Counted from the first letter of the stretch, positions 1-9,855 are shown. The stretch is 15,798 bases of DNA from Oscillospiraceae bacterium (GCA_015064195.1 SVSO01000048.1:1-15798), one strand, 5' to 3'. Numbers and translations are program-made. Notes: generated by a model from the sequence alone, not told the origin.

Positions 1-331
1 CGCAGGAGCGACGCTCTACGGCTCACACAAGGATGACATCGAAATTTTCCTCGAAGGCCGGGAAGCGCGCTCCTACGCCTCACAGGGCCAGCAGCGTTCC
101 CTTGCACTGGCCATGAAGCTGGGGGAAGGGGAGATCTCCATGGAATATTCCGGCGAATATCCGGTGTTCCTGTTTGACGACGTGCTGTCGGAGCTTGACC
201 CCCACAGACAGCAATTTCTTCTGTCACGCCTCGGAGAGCGTCAGGTCATCATGACCACCTGTACACCGCCGCCGGTGAAATCGGATGCGGCCTTCATCAG
301 TGTGGAAAACGGCGGCTATAAGCCAATTTAA
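1..331 (+). CDS. recF: DNA replication and repair protein RecF, C-terminal part (5' end outside window)
   Basis: RecF is an SMC-like ATPase that helps load RecA at single-strand gaps with RecO and RecR. The reading frame is open from base 2, so the gene enters from the left edge and only about 109 C-terminal residues are present. Reading from base 2, the RecF landmarks come in order: YGSHKDD (family form GPHRDD), the ABC signature SQGQQRS at bases 83-103, and Walker B with D-loop, FLFDDVLSELD, at bases 167-199, followed by the RQQFLL helix. A later in-frame ATG at 113 is internal and not the true start. The stop is at 329-331, and the bases around it form the AAGGAG ribosome site of the next gene. 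The order recF-remB-gyrB-gyrA is the usual Firmicutes arrangement downstream of dnaA-dnaN. The family call is very secure. Confidence 0.96.
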   Translation, partial: AGATLYGSHKDDIEIFLEGREARSYASQGQQRSLALAMKLGEGEISMEYSGEYPVFLFDDVLSELDPHRQQFLLSRLGERQVIMTTCTPPPVKSDAAFISVENGGYKPI

Positions 332-341
332 GGAGTAAACA

Positions 342-605
342 ATGTACGTTCATGCCGGAAACAACCGGATCATACGAAAACGCGACATCATCGGAATCTT
401 TGACATGGATACCGCAACCATGGAGTCAGCCACCAGAGACTATCTCCGGGCGGCGGAAAAGGAAGGCCGAATGGTGAACATCAAGGAAGAGATCCCGAAG
501 TCGTTCATCGTCGCGTGCCACAGAAAAAATGAGGACACGGTCTATGTGTCGCAGATCTCCACAGGCGCACTCTACGGAAGAATCAAAGCGGGTATCAGCG
601 AATAA
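342..605 (+). CDS. remB: RemB/YaaB-family regulatory protein (DUF370)
   Basis: This 87-residue protein matches the small RemB (YaaB) family that lies between recF and gyrB in Bacillus and many Clostridia. It starts MYVHAGNN, has the conserved RDIIGIFDMD strand near residues 14-23, and carries the IPKSFIV stretch near residues 51-57, followed by a YVSQIS strand. In B. subtilis, RemB is linked to extracellular-matrix gene control, and the related RemA is a DNA-binding regulator. Whether this copy has that role is inference from family and position. The start is supported by AAGGAG at 330-335, 6 nt before the ATG, and by a gap of only 10 nt after recF, so the two are almost certainly co-transcribed. 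Length is close to the B. subtilis protein (about 81 residues). Confidence 0.88.
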   Translation: MYVHAGNNRIIRKRDIIGIFDMDTATMESATRDYLRAAEKEGRMVNIKEEIPKSFIVACHRKNEDTVYVSQISTGALYGRIKAGISE

Positions 606-624
606 GCAAAGCTCAGGAAAGGAC

Positions 625-645
625 GAATCCGCCATCTGCGGATTC
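625..645 (+). promoter_or_regulatory. Perfect hairpin just upstream of the gyrB start
   Basis: The sequence GAATCCGC at 625-632 is followed by a 5-nt loop and by GCGGATTC at 638-645, a perfect 8-bp inverted repeat. It sits between a purine-rich ribosome-site-like stretch (AGGAAAGGA, 615-623) and the gyrB ATG at 658. There is no U tract after it, so it does not look like an intrinsic terminator. The nearest Shine-Dalgarno-like bases on the gene side are only AGGG at 646-649. Folding would bring the upstream AGGAAAGGA closer to the start, or could hinder ribosome loading. A regulatory role is inference. Confidence 0.5.
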
Positions 646-657
646 AGGGTACAATAA

Positions 658-2625
<1,968 letters not shown>

Positions 2626-2670
2626 GCGAATTTCAACAGATTTTCAGAATGTGTACAGAAAATCCACAGG

Positions 2671-2694
2671 CTGTGCAAAACTCTGTGTAAAACT
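2671..2694 (+). repeat. Two tandem 12-bp repeats carrying perfect DnaA boxes
   Basis: CTGTGCAAAACT (2671-2682) is followed directly by CTGTGTAAAACT (2683-2694), which differs at one base; a decayed third unit starts CTGCGGG. Each unit holds an exact match to TTWTNCACA on the minus strand (TTTTGCACA and TTTTACACA), so the two boxes face the same way with a 12-bp period. Known DnaA boxes in Firmicutes origins have this consensus; binding here is inference. Confidence 0.6.
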
Positions 2695-2821
2695 CTGCGG
2701 GAAATCCGGTGAGAGAGAAAAATCAAAGCGGCTGAATCGCCAGCACTCATCCTGCCGGATCGGATCGCAGCGTGCTTGGTTAAAACTTTCCGACAGCGTG
2801 TGAAAAGCGGTGTTGGCAAAC

Positions 2822-2881
2822 GGTGGAAACTTGGGTATTCCACATCATAACAGGCGGCGGATTCCACAAAATCCACCACCG
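2822..2881 (+). repeat. Inverted repeats with mutually exclusive pairings before gyrA
   Basis: GTGGAA at 2823-2828 can pair with TTCCAC at 2838-2843 (9-nt loop) or with a second TTCCAC at 2862-2867. The overlapping CGGTGG at 2821-2826 can pair with CCACCG at 2876-2881, and GGTGGA at 2822-2827 with TCCACC at 2872-2877. The 8-mer ATTCCACA is directly repeated at 2837-2844 and 2861-2868, 24 bp apart. A leader with competing hairpins, or a protein-binding direct repeat, would look like this; neither is shown. Confidence 0.4.
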
Positions 2882-2901
2882 TAATAATAACGAGGAACAG
2901 A

Positions 2902-5439
2902 ATGGATAACAAAGATAAAATCGAAAATCTCGAATTTCCGAATCAGAAAATTGTGGGCATTGAGATGGATGACGAGGTCAGAAATTCCTTCATTGCCTAC
3001 TCCATGAGCGTCATCATGTCCCGTGCGCTTCCGGATGTGCGCGACGGCCTGAAGCCGGTTCATCGCCGCATCCTTTACGCCATGTACGAGGATAAGCTGA
3101 CTTACGACAGAGAATTCCGCAAGTCGGCAACGACGGTCGGTAATGTGCTCGGTCGGTATCATCCCCACGGTGATACGGCTGTATACGATACCATGGTTCG
3201 TCTGGCACAGCCTTTCTCCATGGGCTGCCCGCTCATTGAGGGTCAGGGCAACTTCGGTTCGGTGGACGGCGACCCGGCGGCGGCTTACCGTTATACGGAA
3301 GCGAGACTTGCCAAGATCGCCAACGAAATGATGTCGGACATCGACAAAAACGTGGTGGATTTCACGCCCAACTTCGATAACACCCTCGAAGAGCCGACGG
3401 TGCTTCCGTCCCGATTCCCAAATCTGCTGGTCAACGGCTCCATCGGCATCGCAGTTGGTATGGCTACCTACATCCCGCCCCACAATCTGGGTGAGGTCAT
3501 CGACGGTACCATTTATCAGATGGATAATCCCGACTGCACCATCAAGGATCTGATGCAGTTCATCAAAGGCCCGGATTTTCCCACCGCCGCAACGCTTTAC
3601 GGCTCCAACGGCATTTACGAGGCGTATTCCACCGGTAAAGGCCGCGTCATGGTGCGCTCCAAGTGCAATATCGAGGAGGACAAGCGCCGCATTATCGTCA
3701 CGGAGATCCCCTATCAGGTCAACAAGAGTATGCTTGTTGAAAACATCGGTCATCTGGTCAACGAAAAGCGCATCGAGGGCATCACCGATGTGCGCGATGA
3801 GTCCGGACGTGACGGTATGCGCATCGTCATCGAATACCGCCGTGATGCCAACGGTCAGGTCATTCTGAATCAGCTGTACAAATACACCCAGCTTCAGGAT
3901 ACCTGCGCCATCAATATGCTGGCACTGGTGGACAACGTGCCGAAGGTGCTGAATCTCAAGCAGATTCTGACGCATTATATCAAGCATCAGGAAGATGTGA
4001 TCACCCGCCGCGTGATCTTTGATCTTGATAAGGCAAAGCGCGAGGCACACATTTTCGAGGGCTACAAGATCGCCATTGACAACATCGAGGAGATCATCAA
4101 AATTATCCGTTCCAGCGCATCTGTCAGCGATTCAAAGGTAAATCTGATGGAACGCTTCGGTCTCACCGATGTGCAGGCACAGGCCATTGTCGAAATGACG
4201 CTGGGACGTCTTTCCGGCATGGAGCGTCAGAAGATCGAGGACCGTCTGGCAAAGCTGTATGAAATGATCGGCGAATTTGAAGCGATTCTCGCAGATGAGG
4301 GCAGGATCAAGCAGATCATCAAGGATGAGATGCTGGAGATCAAGGCGAAATTTGCCAAGCCCAGACTCACGGAGCTGGTTGCGGCAGAGGATGACATCGT
4401 TTATGAGGATCTCATCGAGCGTCACTCCTGCGTGATCACGCTGACCAACGACGGTTACATCAAGCGTCAGCCGGCGGATACCTACACGGCGCAGAAACGC
4501 GGCGGCAAGGGCATCATCGGTATGGCGACCAAGGAAGAAGATTCCGTGGCCGACGTGATGGTGGCACACAGCCATTCCATGATCATGATGTTTACCAACA
4601 CCGGCAAGGTTCATGTGCGCAAGGCGTATCAGATTCCGGAAGCCGGACGTACCGCCAAAGGCTCGAATATCGTCAATATTCTGGAGCTGGAGGCCGGCGA
4701 AAAGGTCACAGCAGCCATCTCCGTCACCGGATTCTCTGATCGTGAGTATCTCTTTATGGTGACGAAAAACGGTATCGTCAAAAAGACCCTGCTGTCCGAG
4801 TTTGAATATCAGCGCAAGGGCGGTAAGATCGCCATTTATCTGGATGACGGCGACGAGCTGGTGTTCGTCAAGCATACCAAGGGAAGCGACGGCATTCTGA
4901 TCGCGACCCACAACGGTATGTCCGCCCGCTTTGATGAGTCGGATGTACGTCCCATGGGCCGAACCGCGCGTGGCGTCAAGGGCATCACGCTGTCAGACGG
5001 CGACTATGTGGTCGGATGCGCGCTGGTGGATGACGAAAAGGCACTCATCACCATCACCGAAAAGGGCTTCGGCAAACGCTGCGAATTTTCAAACTTCACG
5101 GCACACAGCCGCGGCGTCAAGGGCGTTATGTGTCATGGCATCAGTGAGCGTACCGGCGCACTGGCCGGAATCGCTGCCGTTTCCGAAACGGATGACGTGA
5201 TGCTCATCACCAACGAAGGCACCATTATCCGCACCCCCGTATCCGGCATCCCGTTCTACGGACGTTCGGCGGGCGGCGTTATCGTGATGCGCCTCGATGA
5301 AGGCTCCACCATCGTCAACTTCGCAAAGGTGGCAAGTGAGGAAGAAACTGCGGCCGAGGCGGAATCGGTGGAAGTGCCCGAGGAGGAAGAAATCGAGATT
5401 CCCGAAATTACTGACGGAAACGAGGATGATGAGATATGA
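2902..5439 (+). CDS. gyrA: DNA gyrase subunit A
   Basis: GyrA is the DNA-cleaving and wrapping subunit of gyrase. The 845-residue protein has the winged-helix breakage domain with [20 protein letters not shown] (residues 33-52), the quinolone-determining loop [10 protein letters not shown] (87-96) and the active-site tyrosine Tyr131 in AAAYRYTE. The coiled-coil tower follows. The GyrA box QKRGGKG begins near residue 531 and opens the C-terminal beta-pinwheel; this box separates gyrase from ParC. The last about 33 residues are strongly acidic, a known feature of some GyrA tails that tunes DNA wrapping. The position matching E. coli Ser83 is Thr92 and that matching Asp87 is Asp96; Thr is a natural residue here in some Clostridia (C. 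difficile Thr82), so it is not by itself a resistance change. The start is supported by GAGGA at 2892-2896. The stop overlaps the next ATG by 4 bp. Confidence 0.98.
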   Translation: MDNKDKIENLEFPNQKIVGIEMDDEVRNSFIAYSMSVIMSRALPDVRDGLKPVHRRILYAMYEDKLTYDREFRKSATTVGNVLGRYHPHGDTAVYDTMVRLAQPFSMGCPLIEGQGNFGSVDGDPAAAYRYTEARLAKIANEMMSDIDKNVVDFTPNFDNTLEEPTVLPSRFPNLLVNGSIGIAVGMATYIPPHNLGEVIDGTIYQMDNPDCTIKDLMQFIKGPDFPTAATLYGSNGIYEAYSTGKGRVMVRSKCNIEEDKRRIIVTEIPYQVNKSMLVENIGHLVNEKRIEGITDVRDESGRDGMRIVIEYRRDANGQVILNQLYKYTQLQDTCAINMLALVDNVPKVLNLKQILTHYIKHQEDVITRRVIFDLDKAKREAHIFEGYKIAIDNIEEIIKIIRSSASVSDSKVNLMERFGLTDVQAQAIVEMTLGRLSGMERQKIEDRLAKLYEMIGEFEAILADEGRIKQIIKDEMLEIKAKFAKPRLTELVAAEDDIVYEDLIERHSCVITLTNDGYIKRQPADTYTAQKRGGKGIIGMATKEEDSVADVMVAHSHSMIMMFTNTGKVHVRKAYQIPEAGRTAKGSNIVNILELEAGEKVTAAISVTGFSDREYLFMVTKNGIVKKTLLSEFEYQRKGGKIAIYLDDGDELVFVKHTKGSDGILIATHNGMSARFDESDVRPMGRTARGVKGITLSDGDYVVGCALVDDEKALITITEKGFGKRCEFSNFTAHSRGVKGVMCHGISERTGALAGIAAVSETDDVMLITNEGTIIRTPVSGIPFYGRSAGGVIVMRLDEGSTIVNFAKVASEEETAAEAESVEVPEEEEIEIPEITDGNEDDEI

Positions 5440-5975
5440 AAAAGCTGACCGGACTTCTGGTTATGCTTCTGGCGGCAGTGATCCTGCTGTCATCCTGCGG
5501 CGGAGCTGCGGACAGTGAGCTGCTGGGTGCGCTGACAAAGCTTGCGCCTGAAGCGAAGGCTATGTACGACATCATCTATGGCGATGCGCTTCCCCACGGA
5601 GATGCGCTGAATGATGGATATTGCCAGATTTCGTCGGCATCGCCCTACAAATCCATATCCGAGATCCGGGCGGGCATCGAAAAGGTGTTCTCTCCGGAAT
5701 ACAGCAAGATTCTCTCAAATACCGCTTTCAACGGCGTGTCGTCGGATGAAGGACTCATCGACGCAAAGTTTATCGAGCGGAGCGGCGTGCTGTTTGTCAA
5801 CCCGTCGGTAACGGCGGACTTTGCACAGGCGAGGGAATTCGACATTTCCGCCGCAAAGGTGAAGAAAAAGAATCCCTACATGGCCATCATTCTCATTCCC
5901 CACGCTGACGGCGACCTTGAAGTCACCATGCAGAACGTGGACGGCGTTTGGATGATCGACAGTCCGATGTTTTAA
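5436..5975 (+). CDS. Small lipoprotein of unknown function, coupled to gyrA
   Basis: This 179-residue protein begins with a clear lipoprotein signal: MKK, a hydrophobic stretch (residues 7-18) and the lipobox L18-S-S-C21. Cys21 should be lipidated and the rest exposed outside the membrane. The mature part (22-179) has no motif I recognise with certainty. The pattern of an [20 protein letters not shown] helix (about 70-85) and a late [16 protein letters not shown] strand pair resembles the compact NTF2-like/cystatin-like folds common in clostridial lipoproteins; this is only a shape resemblance. The ATG overlaps the gyrA stop (ATGA), and GAGG lies 10 nt upstream inside gyrA, so translation is coupled to gyrA, an unexpected partner for a secreted protein. 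It is followed by the recA promoter region, with no terminator seen. Confidence 0.75.
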   Translation: MKKLTGLLVMLLAAVILLSSCGGAADSELLGALTKLAPEAKAMYDIIYGDALPHGDALNDGYCQISSASPYKSISEIRAGIEKVFSPEYSKILSNTAFNGVSSDEGLIDAKFIERSGVLFVNPSVTADFAQAREFDISAAKVKKKNPYMAIILIPHADGDLEVTMQNVDGVWMIDSPMF

Positions 5976-5995
5976 AAATATTTTTGCAAAACCTA

Positions 5996-6024
5996 TTGCA
6001 TTATTCGTTTGTTTGGTGTATAAT
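5996..6024 (+). promoter_or_regulatory. Sigma-A-type promoter of recA
   Basis: The -10 element is a perfect TATAAT at 6019-6024. Seventeen bases upstream lies TTGCAT at 5996-6001, which keeps the TTG of the -35 consensus. The surrounding DNA is markedly AT-rich compared with the flanking genes. A transcript would begin near 6031 and have a leader of about 37 nt before the recA ATG. No canonical Gram-positive LexA site (GAAC, 4 bp, GTTC) was found from 5976 to 6067. Confidence 0.75.
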
Positions 6025-6041
6025 AGATGTATCAAGAAAAT

Positions 6042-6054
6042 TTGTTCCGAACAA
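6042..6054 (+). promoter_or_regulatory. Palindrome overlapping the recA ribosome binding site
   Basis: TTGTTC, one C, then GAACAA form a perfect 6-bp inverted repeat whose right arm runs into the recA Shine-Dalgarno AAGGAG (6053-6058). The half-site GAAC is the core of Firmicutes LexA boxes, but here the two copies face outward (GTTC-C-GAAC) rather than GAAC-N4-GTTC. It could be a divergent operator or chance. No protein can be named from the sequence. Confidence 0.4.
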
Positions 6055-6067
6055 GGAGAAAAACAGA

Positions 6068-7201
6068 ATGAAAGCAAAGCAGCAGGCAAAGCCCGTTCCC
6101 ACCAAAATCGTGGATAAAGAAGAAAAGCGCAAGGCCATAGAAGGTGCGATCGGCCAGATCGAAAAGAATTACGGCAAGGGCACCATCATGCGTATGGGTG
6201 AAGCACCGGAGCTGGAGGTCAGTGCGATCTCCACCGGTTCGCTGACCCTCGATATGGCACTGGGCATCGGCGGCGTTCCCCGCGGACGTATCGTCGAGAT
6301 CTATGGCCCGGAATCCTCCGGTAAGACCACCGTCGCCCTCCATGTTGTGGCAGAGACGCAGAAGCTGGGCGGTGAAGCGGCGTATATCGACGTGGAAAAT
6401 GCCCTCGATCCCGTTTATGCAAAGGCACTGGGCGTGGATACCGACAGTCTCCTCGTTTCTCAGCCCTCCAGCGGTGAGCAGGCACTGGACATCGCAGAAG
6501 CTCTCATCCGTTCCGGTGCGATTGACGTTGTGGTCGTGGACTCGGTTGCAGCACTGGTCACTCAGCAGGAGATCGACGGCGATATGGCATCCTCTCATGT
6601 GGGTCTGCAGGCAAGACTCATGTCGCAGGCACTGAAAAAGCTGTCCGGCGCGGTGGCAAAGTCCAACTGTGTCATCATCTTTATCAACCAGCTGCGTGAG
6701 AAGATCGGCATTTCCTACGGCAATCCCGAAACCACTCCCGGCGGCCGTGCGCTCAAGTTTTACGCATCCGTGCGCATGGAGATCCGCCGCTCCGAGCAGC
6801 TCAAGGACGGCTCGGACGTTTACGGCAACCATGTCAAGTGCAAGATCGTCAAGAACAAGGTAGCGCCTCCCTTCAAGACGGCGGAATTCGACATCATCTA
6901 CGGCAAGGGCATCTCCAAGTCCGGCGAGATCGTGGACATCGGTATCGAGCTTGGATTCATCCAGAAGAGCGGCTCGTGGTTCTCTTATGAGGGTCAGCGC
7001 ATCGCACAGGGTAAGGAAAATACCCGCAAGTATTTTGAATCCAACGAAGAACTGATGGAGGAGCTTTCCGAGAAGATCAAGGCAAAGCGCGACGATGTGG
7101 AGGCCATGATCAGTCAGGATTACGGCGACGACGATCTGGACGATGAGCTGGATGATGACGAGGAGCTGGACATCCGCATTCTCGAAACGGATGACGAATA
7201 A
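6068..7201 (+). CDS. recA: Recombinase A
   Basis: RecA polymerises on single-stranded DNA, drives strand exchange and acts as co-protease for LexA cleavage. The 377-residue protein has Walker [10 protein letters not shown] (residues 80-88), the catalytic Glu110 in [10 protein letters not shown], Walker B VVVVDSV with Asp158, loop L1 (about 168-178), loop L2 [10 protein letters not shown] to NPETTPGG (205-226) with sensor Gln208, and a very acidic tail (residues 350-377). Numbering runs 14 ahead of E. coli at each of these sites. Two family positions differ from the commonest form: Asn111 for His in EHALD, and Ala-Ser in DMASSHVG where MGDSH is usual. The start is chosen at 6068 because of AAGGAG at 6053-6058 and the family N-terminus; an in-frame ATG at 5948 would run back through the promoter. 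recX follows after 3 nt. Confidence 0.98.
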   Translation: MKAKQQAKPVPTKIVDKEEKRKAIEGAIGQIEKNYGKGTIMRMGEAPELEVSAISTGSLTLDMALGIGGVPRGRIVEIYGPESSGKTTVALHVVAETQKLGGEAAYIDVENALDPVYAKALGVDTDSLLVSQPSSGEQALDIAEALIRSGAIDVVVVDSVAALVTQQEIDGDMASSHVGLQARLMSQALKKLSGAVAKSNCVIIFINQLREKIGISYGNPETTPGGRALKFYASVRMEIRRSEQLKDGSDVYGNHVKCKIVKNKVAPPFKTAEFDIIYGKGISKSGEIVDIGIELGFIQKSGSWFSYEGQRIAQGKENTRKYFESNEELMEELSEKIKAKRDDVEAMISQDYGDDDLDDELDDDEELDIRILETDDE

Positions 7202-7204
7202 ACA

Positions 7205-7894
7205 ATGACGCTGGCCATCACCATCGTGGGGCTTGAGCCTCGCCGCATGGGTGAGGAGGTAGAGCTGACGGTAAAAATCGCGCCGGAAGGGTCATCGGAT
7301 GCATCGCGCTCGGATACGCGAAAGCTGTGCGTCGCGGCGAAAATGCTGTTTGAGATCGGCAATATCGGCGCGGGAAGTCTGCCCTATCCGCTGACACGTG
7401 AGCAGTTCGATTCCCTCGATTACAGCGCATCTCTGTGGGAAGCCGTCAAAAAAGGGCTGGATCTGCTGTCGTACGGCGACAATACCAAATCCACGCTGGT
7501 GACAAAGCTTCGTCAGCGTGGATTTGAGCGGTATCTTTCCGAGGACGCGGCGGATTATATAGCGGAGCTTGGCTACATCGACGAGAGCCGGATTCTCGCG
7601 CGGGCGGTGGATTCGCTTGCAAACGTGAGGCTGTACGGCCCGTCGCGCATCAGAAATGAGCTGAGAAAAAAGGGAATTTCCCCGGAAATCATCCGCGATG
7701 AGTTGCCGGATCTGCTGGAAGCTGTAGATTTTTTCGGCAATCTCACACGGCTGGTGGAGAGAAAATGCGATTTTTCGCGGCTTGGCGATGGAAAATACCG
7801 GGAAAGCGTCTATGCGGCCTTTTATCGGCTGGGATATTCTCCGTCCGAAACCCGGGCGGCAATCAAACAGGTACAGGAAAATAACAATGAGTGA
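7205..7894 (+). CDS. recX: RecA regulatory protein RecX
   Basis: RecX proteins bind RecA filaments and restrain or modulate their growth. The 229-residue protein shows the usual two parts: a beta-rich N-terminal stretch beginning ITIVGLEP, then three-helix RecX repeats. The clearest repeat runs LDLLSYGDNTKSTLVTKL (about residues 88-105), with RGFERYLSEDAADYIAELGYIDESR after it, and next LYGPSRIRNELRKKGISPEII, a typical RecX block. The ATG lies 3 nt after the recA stop with no good Shine-Dalgarno, so translation probably depends on ribosomes finishing recA. The end overlaps rimO by 8 bp. The position directly behind recA supports the call. Confidence 0.92.
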   Translation: MTLAITIVGLEPRRMGEEVELTVKIAPEGSSDASRSDTRKLCVAAKMLFEIGNIGAGSLPYPLTREQFDSLDYSASLWEAVKKGLDLLSYGDNTKSTLVTKLRQRGFERYLSEDAADYIAELGYIDESRILARAVDSLANVRLYGPSRIRNELRKKGISPEIIRDELPDLLEAVDFFGNLTRLVERKCDFSRLGDGKYRESVYAAFYRLGYSPSETRAAIKQVQENNNE

Positions 7895-9224
7895 AAAAAT
7901 CAAAGTAGGCTTTGTTTCCCTCGGATGCCCGAAGAATCAGCTTGACACAGAAGTCATGCTGCACGAGCTTTACGAGGAAGGCTTTGAGATCGTATCGGAA
8001 GAGATCGAAGCGGATGTGATCGTCATCAACACCTGCGCGTTCATCGAGAGCGCAAAGCAGGAGGCCATTGACAACATCATCGACATCGGCTGGCTCAAGA
8101 AGAACCGCACGCTCAAAGCGATCGTGGTCACGGGCTGTCTTGCCGAACGCTATCGCGACAGCATCTTCGACGAGCTGCCGGAGGTGGATGCCATTCTCGG
8201 CGTCGGAAGCATTCACAACATCGCCGAGGCTGTGCGCGCGGCGGTGAAGGGGAAGAAATATTCTTCCTATGAGGATAAGAATGAGGTAAAGCTGGGCGGT
8301 GAGCGAATCGTCACCACACCGGAGTATTATGCTTACTTAAAGATCGCGGAGGGCTGTGACAATCGCTGTGCTTACTGCGCGATCCCGTCCATCCGCGGCA
8401 AATTCCGCAGCCGTCCCATGGATGAGCTGGTGGAGGAAGCAAAGACCATGGAGGAGATCGGCGTCAAGGAGCTGGTGCTGGTGGCACAGGATACCACCCG
8501 CTATGGACTGGATCTTTACGGCGAATACAAGCTGGCAGAGCTGATCCGCCGCATCACCGATGAAACCACAATTCCGTGGATTCGCGTGCTTTACTGCTAT
8601 CCGGATAAGATCACAGACGAGCTGGTGGCGGAATTTGCAAACAATCCCCGCCTGCTCAAATACATCGATCTGCCCATCCAGCACATTTCCGACCATATGC
8701 TGAAGGCGATGAACCGTCACGGCGACGGCGCGCTCATCCGCTCGGTTGTGAAAAAGCTGCGGGACAATGTTCCGGGCATCATCATCCGCACAACGGTGAT
8801 CGTGGGCTTCCCCGGCGAAACGGAGGAGAATTTCACCGAGCTGTGCGAATATGTAAAGGAAGCGAAGTTTGACCGTCTCGGCGCGTTTACCTTCTCCCGT
8901 GAGGAGGATACGCCGGCTTACGATTTCGACGATCAGATCGACGAGCAGACAAAACAGGATCGCTACGACATCGTCATGCGAACCCAGGGGGACATCACCG
9001 AGGAACAGAATGAGGCCATGATCGGCCGGACGCTGACGGTTCTCTGCGAGGATTATGACCCCGTGTCCGAGACATATTACGGCAGAAGCGAAGGCGATGC
9101 GCCGGAGATCGACGGAAAGGTCTACTTCCGCGCACCGAAAAAGAGCGTGGAGCCGGGCGAATTCGTCAAAGTAAAAATCACCGAGGCTGTGGATTACGAC
9201 CTCGTGGGCGATAAAATCAAATAA
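7887..9224 (+). CDS. rimO: Ribosomal protein S12 methylthiotransferase RimO
   Basis: RimO is a radical-SAM enzyme that adds a methylthio group to a conserved aspartate of ribosomal protein S12. The 445-residue protein has the methylthiotransferase N-terminal domain with its three cluster cysteines, Cys14 (SLGCPKNQLDTE), Cys49 (VINTCAFI) and Cys83 (VTGCLAER). The radical-SAM cluster CxxxCxxC is Cys156/160/163 in EGCDNRCAYCAIP, and a C-terminal TRAM-like domain follows from about 375. SLGCPKNQVD/LD and the CAIPSIRGKFRSRP block favour RimO over MiaB. The start at 7887 overlaps the recX stop by 8 bp and has AGGA at 7875-7878; an in-frame ATG at 7782 lies deep inside recX and is not credible. It belongs to the recA operon. 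Confidence 0.95.
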   Translation: MSEKIKVGFVSLGCPKNQLDTEVMLHELYEEGFEIVSEEIEADVIVINTCAFIESAKQEAIDNIIDIGWLKKNRTLKAIVVTGCLAERYRDSIFDELPEVDAILGVGSIHNIAEAVRAAVKGKKYSSYEDKNEVKLGGERIVTTPEYYAYLKIAEGCDNRCAYCAIPSIRGKFRSRPMDELVEEAKTMEEIGVKELVLVAQDTTRYGLDLYGEYKLAELIRRITDETTIPWIRVLYCYPDKITDELVAEFANNPRLLKYIDLPIQHISDHMLKAMNRHGDGALIRSVVKKLRDNVPGIIIRTTVIVGFPGETEENFTELCEYVKEAKFDRLGAFTFSREEDTPAYDFDDQIDEQTKQDRYDIVMRTQGDITEEQNEAMIGRTLTVLCEDYDPVSETYYGRSEGDAPEIDGKVYFRAPKKSVEPGEFVKVKITEAVDYDLVGDKIK

Positions 9225-9237
9225 CTGGAGGCTTATC

Positions 9238-9825
9238 ATGAATCTTCCCAATAAGCTCTCGCTGATGCGAGTTATTATGGTTCCGCTTTTTGTTGCAGTC
9301 ATCGTGCTGCCGGAAACGATCCTTCCCACCACATGGTCATGCATTCTCGGCGCGGCGATCTTTATCCTCACCGCATTTACCGATTTTCTTGACGGCATGA
9401 TCGCGAGAAAGTTCAACATGATCACCGATTTCGGCAAATTCATCGATCCGCTGGCGGACAAATTTATGGTGTTCGGCGCAATGCTGTCCATCCTTTATAA
9501 GTTTGAGTCGCTCCGTCCCGTGTTCATCTGGGCGGCCCTCATCGTCATCTTCCGCGAGCTGGCTATCACCTCCATGAGACTGATTGTGTCCAGCAATGCG
9601 GGCGTGGTCGTGGCGGCGGCATGGCTCGGCAAGGTGAAGACTGTGACGCAGATCATCTGCATCGTCACCATCCTGCTTGAGCCGGTGATCATTCCGGAAA
9701 GCTCTCCGCTTTACGGCACGAATCTGCTCAGCTACATCACCATCGCGGCTATGACCGTTATGACCCTCTGGTCGGGCATCGACTACATGAAGGCGTACTG
9801 GAAATACCTCGATCCTACAAAATAA
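9238..9825 (+). CDS. pgsA: CDP-diacylglycerol--glycerol-3-phosphate 3-phosphatidyltransferase
   Basis: PgsA makes phosphatidylglycerol phosphate from CDP-diacylglycerol and glycerol 3-phosphate, the committed step to phosphatidylglycerol and cardiolipin. The 195-residue membrane protein has the full CDP-alcohol phosphotransferase signature DGxxARx8GxxxDxxxD, from D52-G53 to D74 (DGMIARKF, then GKFIDPLAD). The N-terminus MNLPNKLSLMRV is typical of PgsA, and there are about five to six hydrophobic segments. Family relatives use other alcohols, but the N-terminus, length and residues fit PgsA best. The start is supported by GGAGG at 9227-9231. The gap to rimO is 13 nt, the usual rimO-pgsA pairing in Clostridia. 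It is the last gene of the recA operon, followed by the hairpin at 9832-9855. Confidence 0.93.
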   Translation: MNLPNKLSLMRVIMVPLFVAVIVLPETILPTTWSCILGAAIFILTAFTDFLDGMIARKFNMITDFGKFIDPLADKFMVFGAMLSILYKFESLRPVFIWAALIVIFRELAITSMRLIVSSNAGVVVAAAWLGKVKTVTQIICIVTILLEPVIIPESSPLYGTNLLSYITIAAMTVMTLWSGIDYMKAYWKYLDPTK

Positions 9826-9831
9826 AAAAAC

Positions 9832-9855
9832 GGCCGCATACGCTCGTGTGCGGCC
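9832..9855. terminator. GC-rich hairpin after pgsA, polarised toward the minus strand
   Basis: GGCCGCATAC and GTGTGCGGCC form a 10-bp stem (one G-T pair) with a GCTC loop. On the plus strand the bases after it are AAAATTATTG, a poor U tract. Seven A residues precede it at 9824-9830, so read on the minus strand the stem is followed by a good run of seven T. It probably ends the pgsA transcript to some degree and would stop minus-strand transcription efficiently. Confidence 0.6.

Larger units (their letters stand above)
2626..2901 (+). promoter_or_regulatory. gyrB-gyrA intergenic region with DnaA-box-like cluster
   Basis: This 276-bp gap is the longest gene-free stretch of the window, between two genes that are often nearly adjacent. 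It holds a cluster of sequences like the DnaA box TTWTNCACA. Two match exactly on the minus strand (2672-2680, 2684-2692). One-mismatch versions lie at 2799-2807 (minus) and 2836-2844 (plus), and looser ones at 2650-2658, 2660-2668 and 2860-2868. It also holds several GTGGAA/TTCCAC inverted repeats before gyrA. A weak promoter candidate is TTGGCA at 2813-2818, 17 bp, then TATTCC at 2836-2841, which overlaps one DnaA-like box. No open frame of note and no intrinsic terminator was seen. The gyrA ribosome site GAGGA is at 2892-2896. Confidence 0.5.

Noticed and set aside
3172..3190. Quinolone resistance mutation at GyrA Thr92 (E. coli Ser83 position)
   Set aside because: Thr is a natural residue at this site in some Clostridia and Asp96 is intact, so resistance cannot be claimed.
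2845..4050. 401-codon open frame on the minus strand across the gyrA start
   Set aside because: Antisense to well-conserved gyrA sequence; His/Asp/Val-rich translation typical of reverse-frame artefacts, with no recognisable domain.
5948..6067. Upstream in-frame start for recA at 5948
   Set aside because: It would translate through the recA promoter and overlap the lipoprotein gene; the 6068 start has a good ribosome site and the family N-terminus.
5976..6067. Canonical LexA box before recA
   Set aside because: No GAAC-N4-GTTC sequence is present; the only GAAC and GTTC are in the outward-facing palindrome, reported separately.
7782..7886. Upstream in-frame start for rimO at 7782
   Set aside because: It lies inside recX and adds 35 residues unlike any RimO; 7887 gives the standard N-terminus.
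8337..9491. 384-codon minus-strand open frame across rimO and pgsA
   Set aside because: It spans two real genes with intact motifs on the other strand and has no ribosome site or domain.
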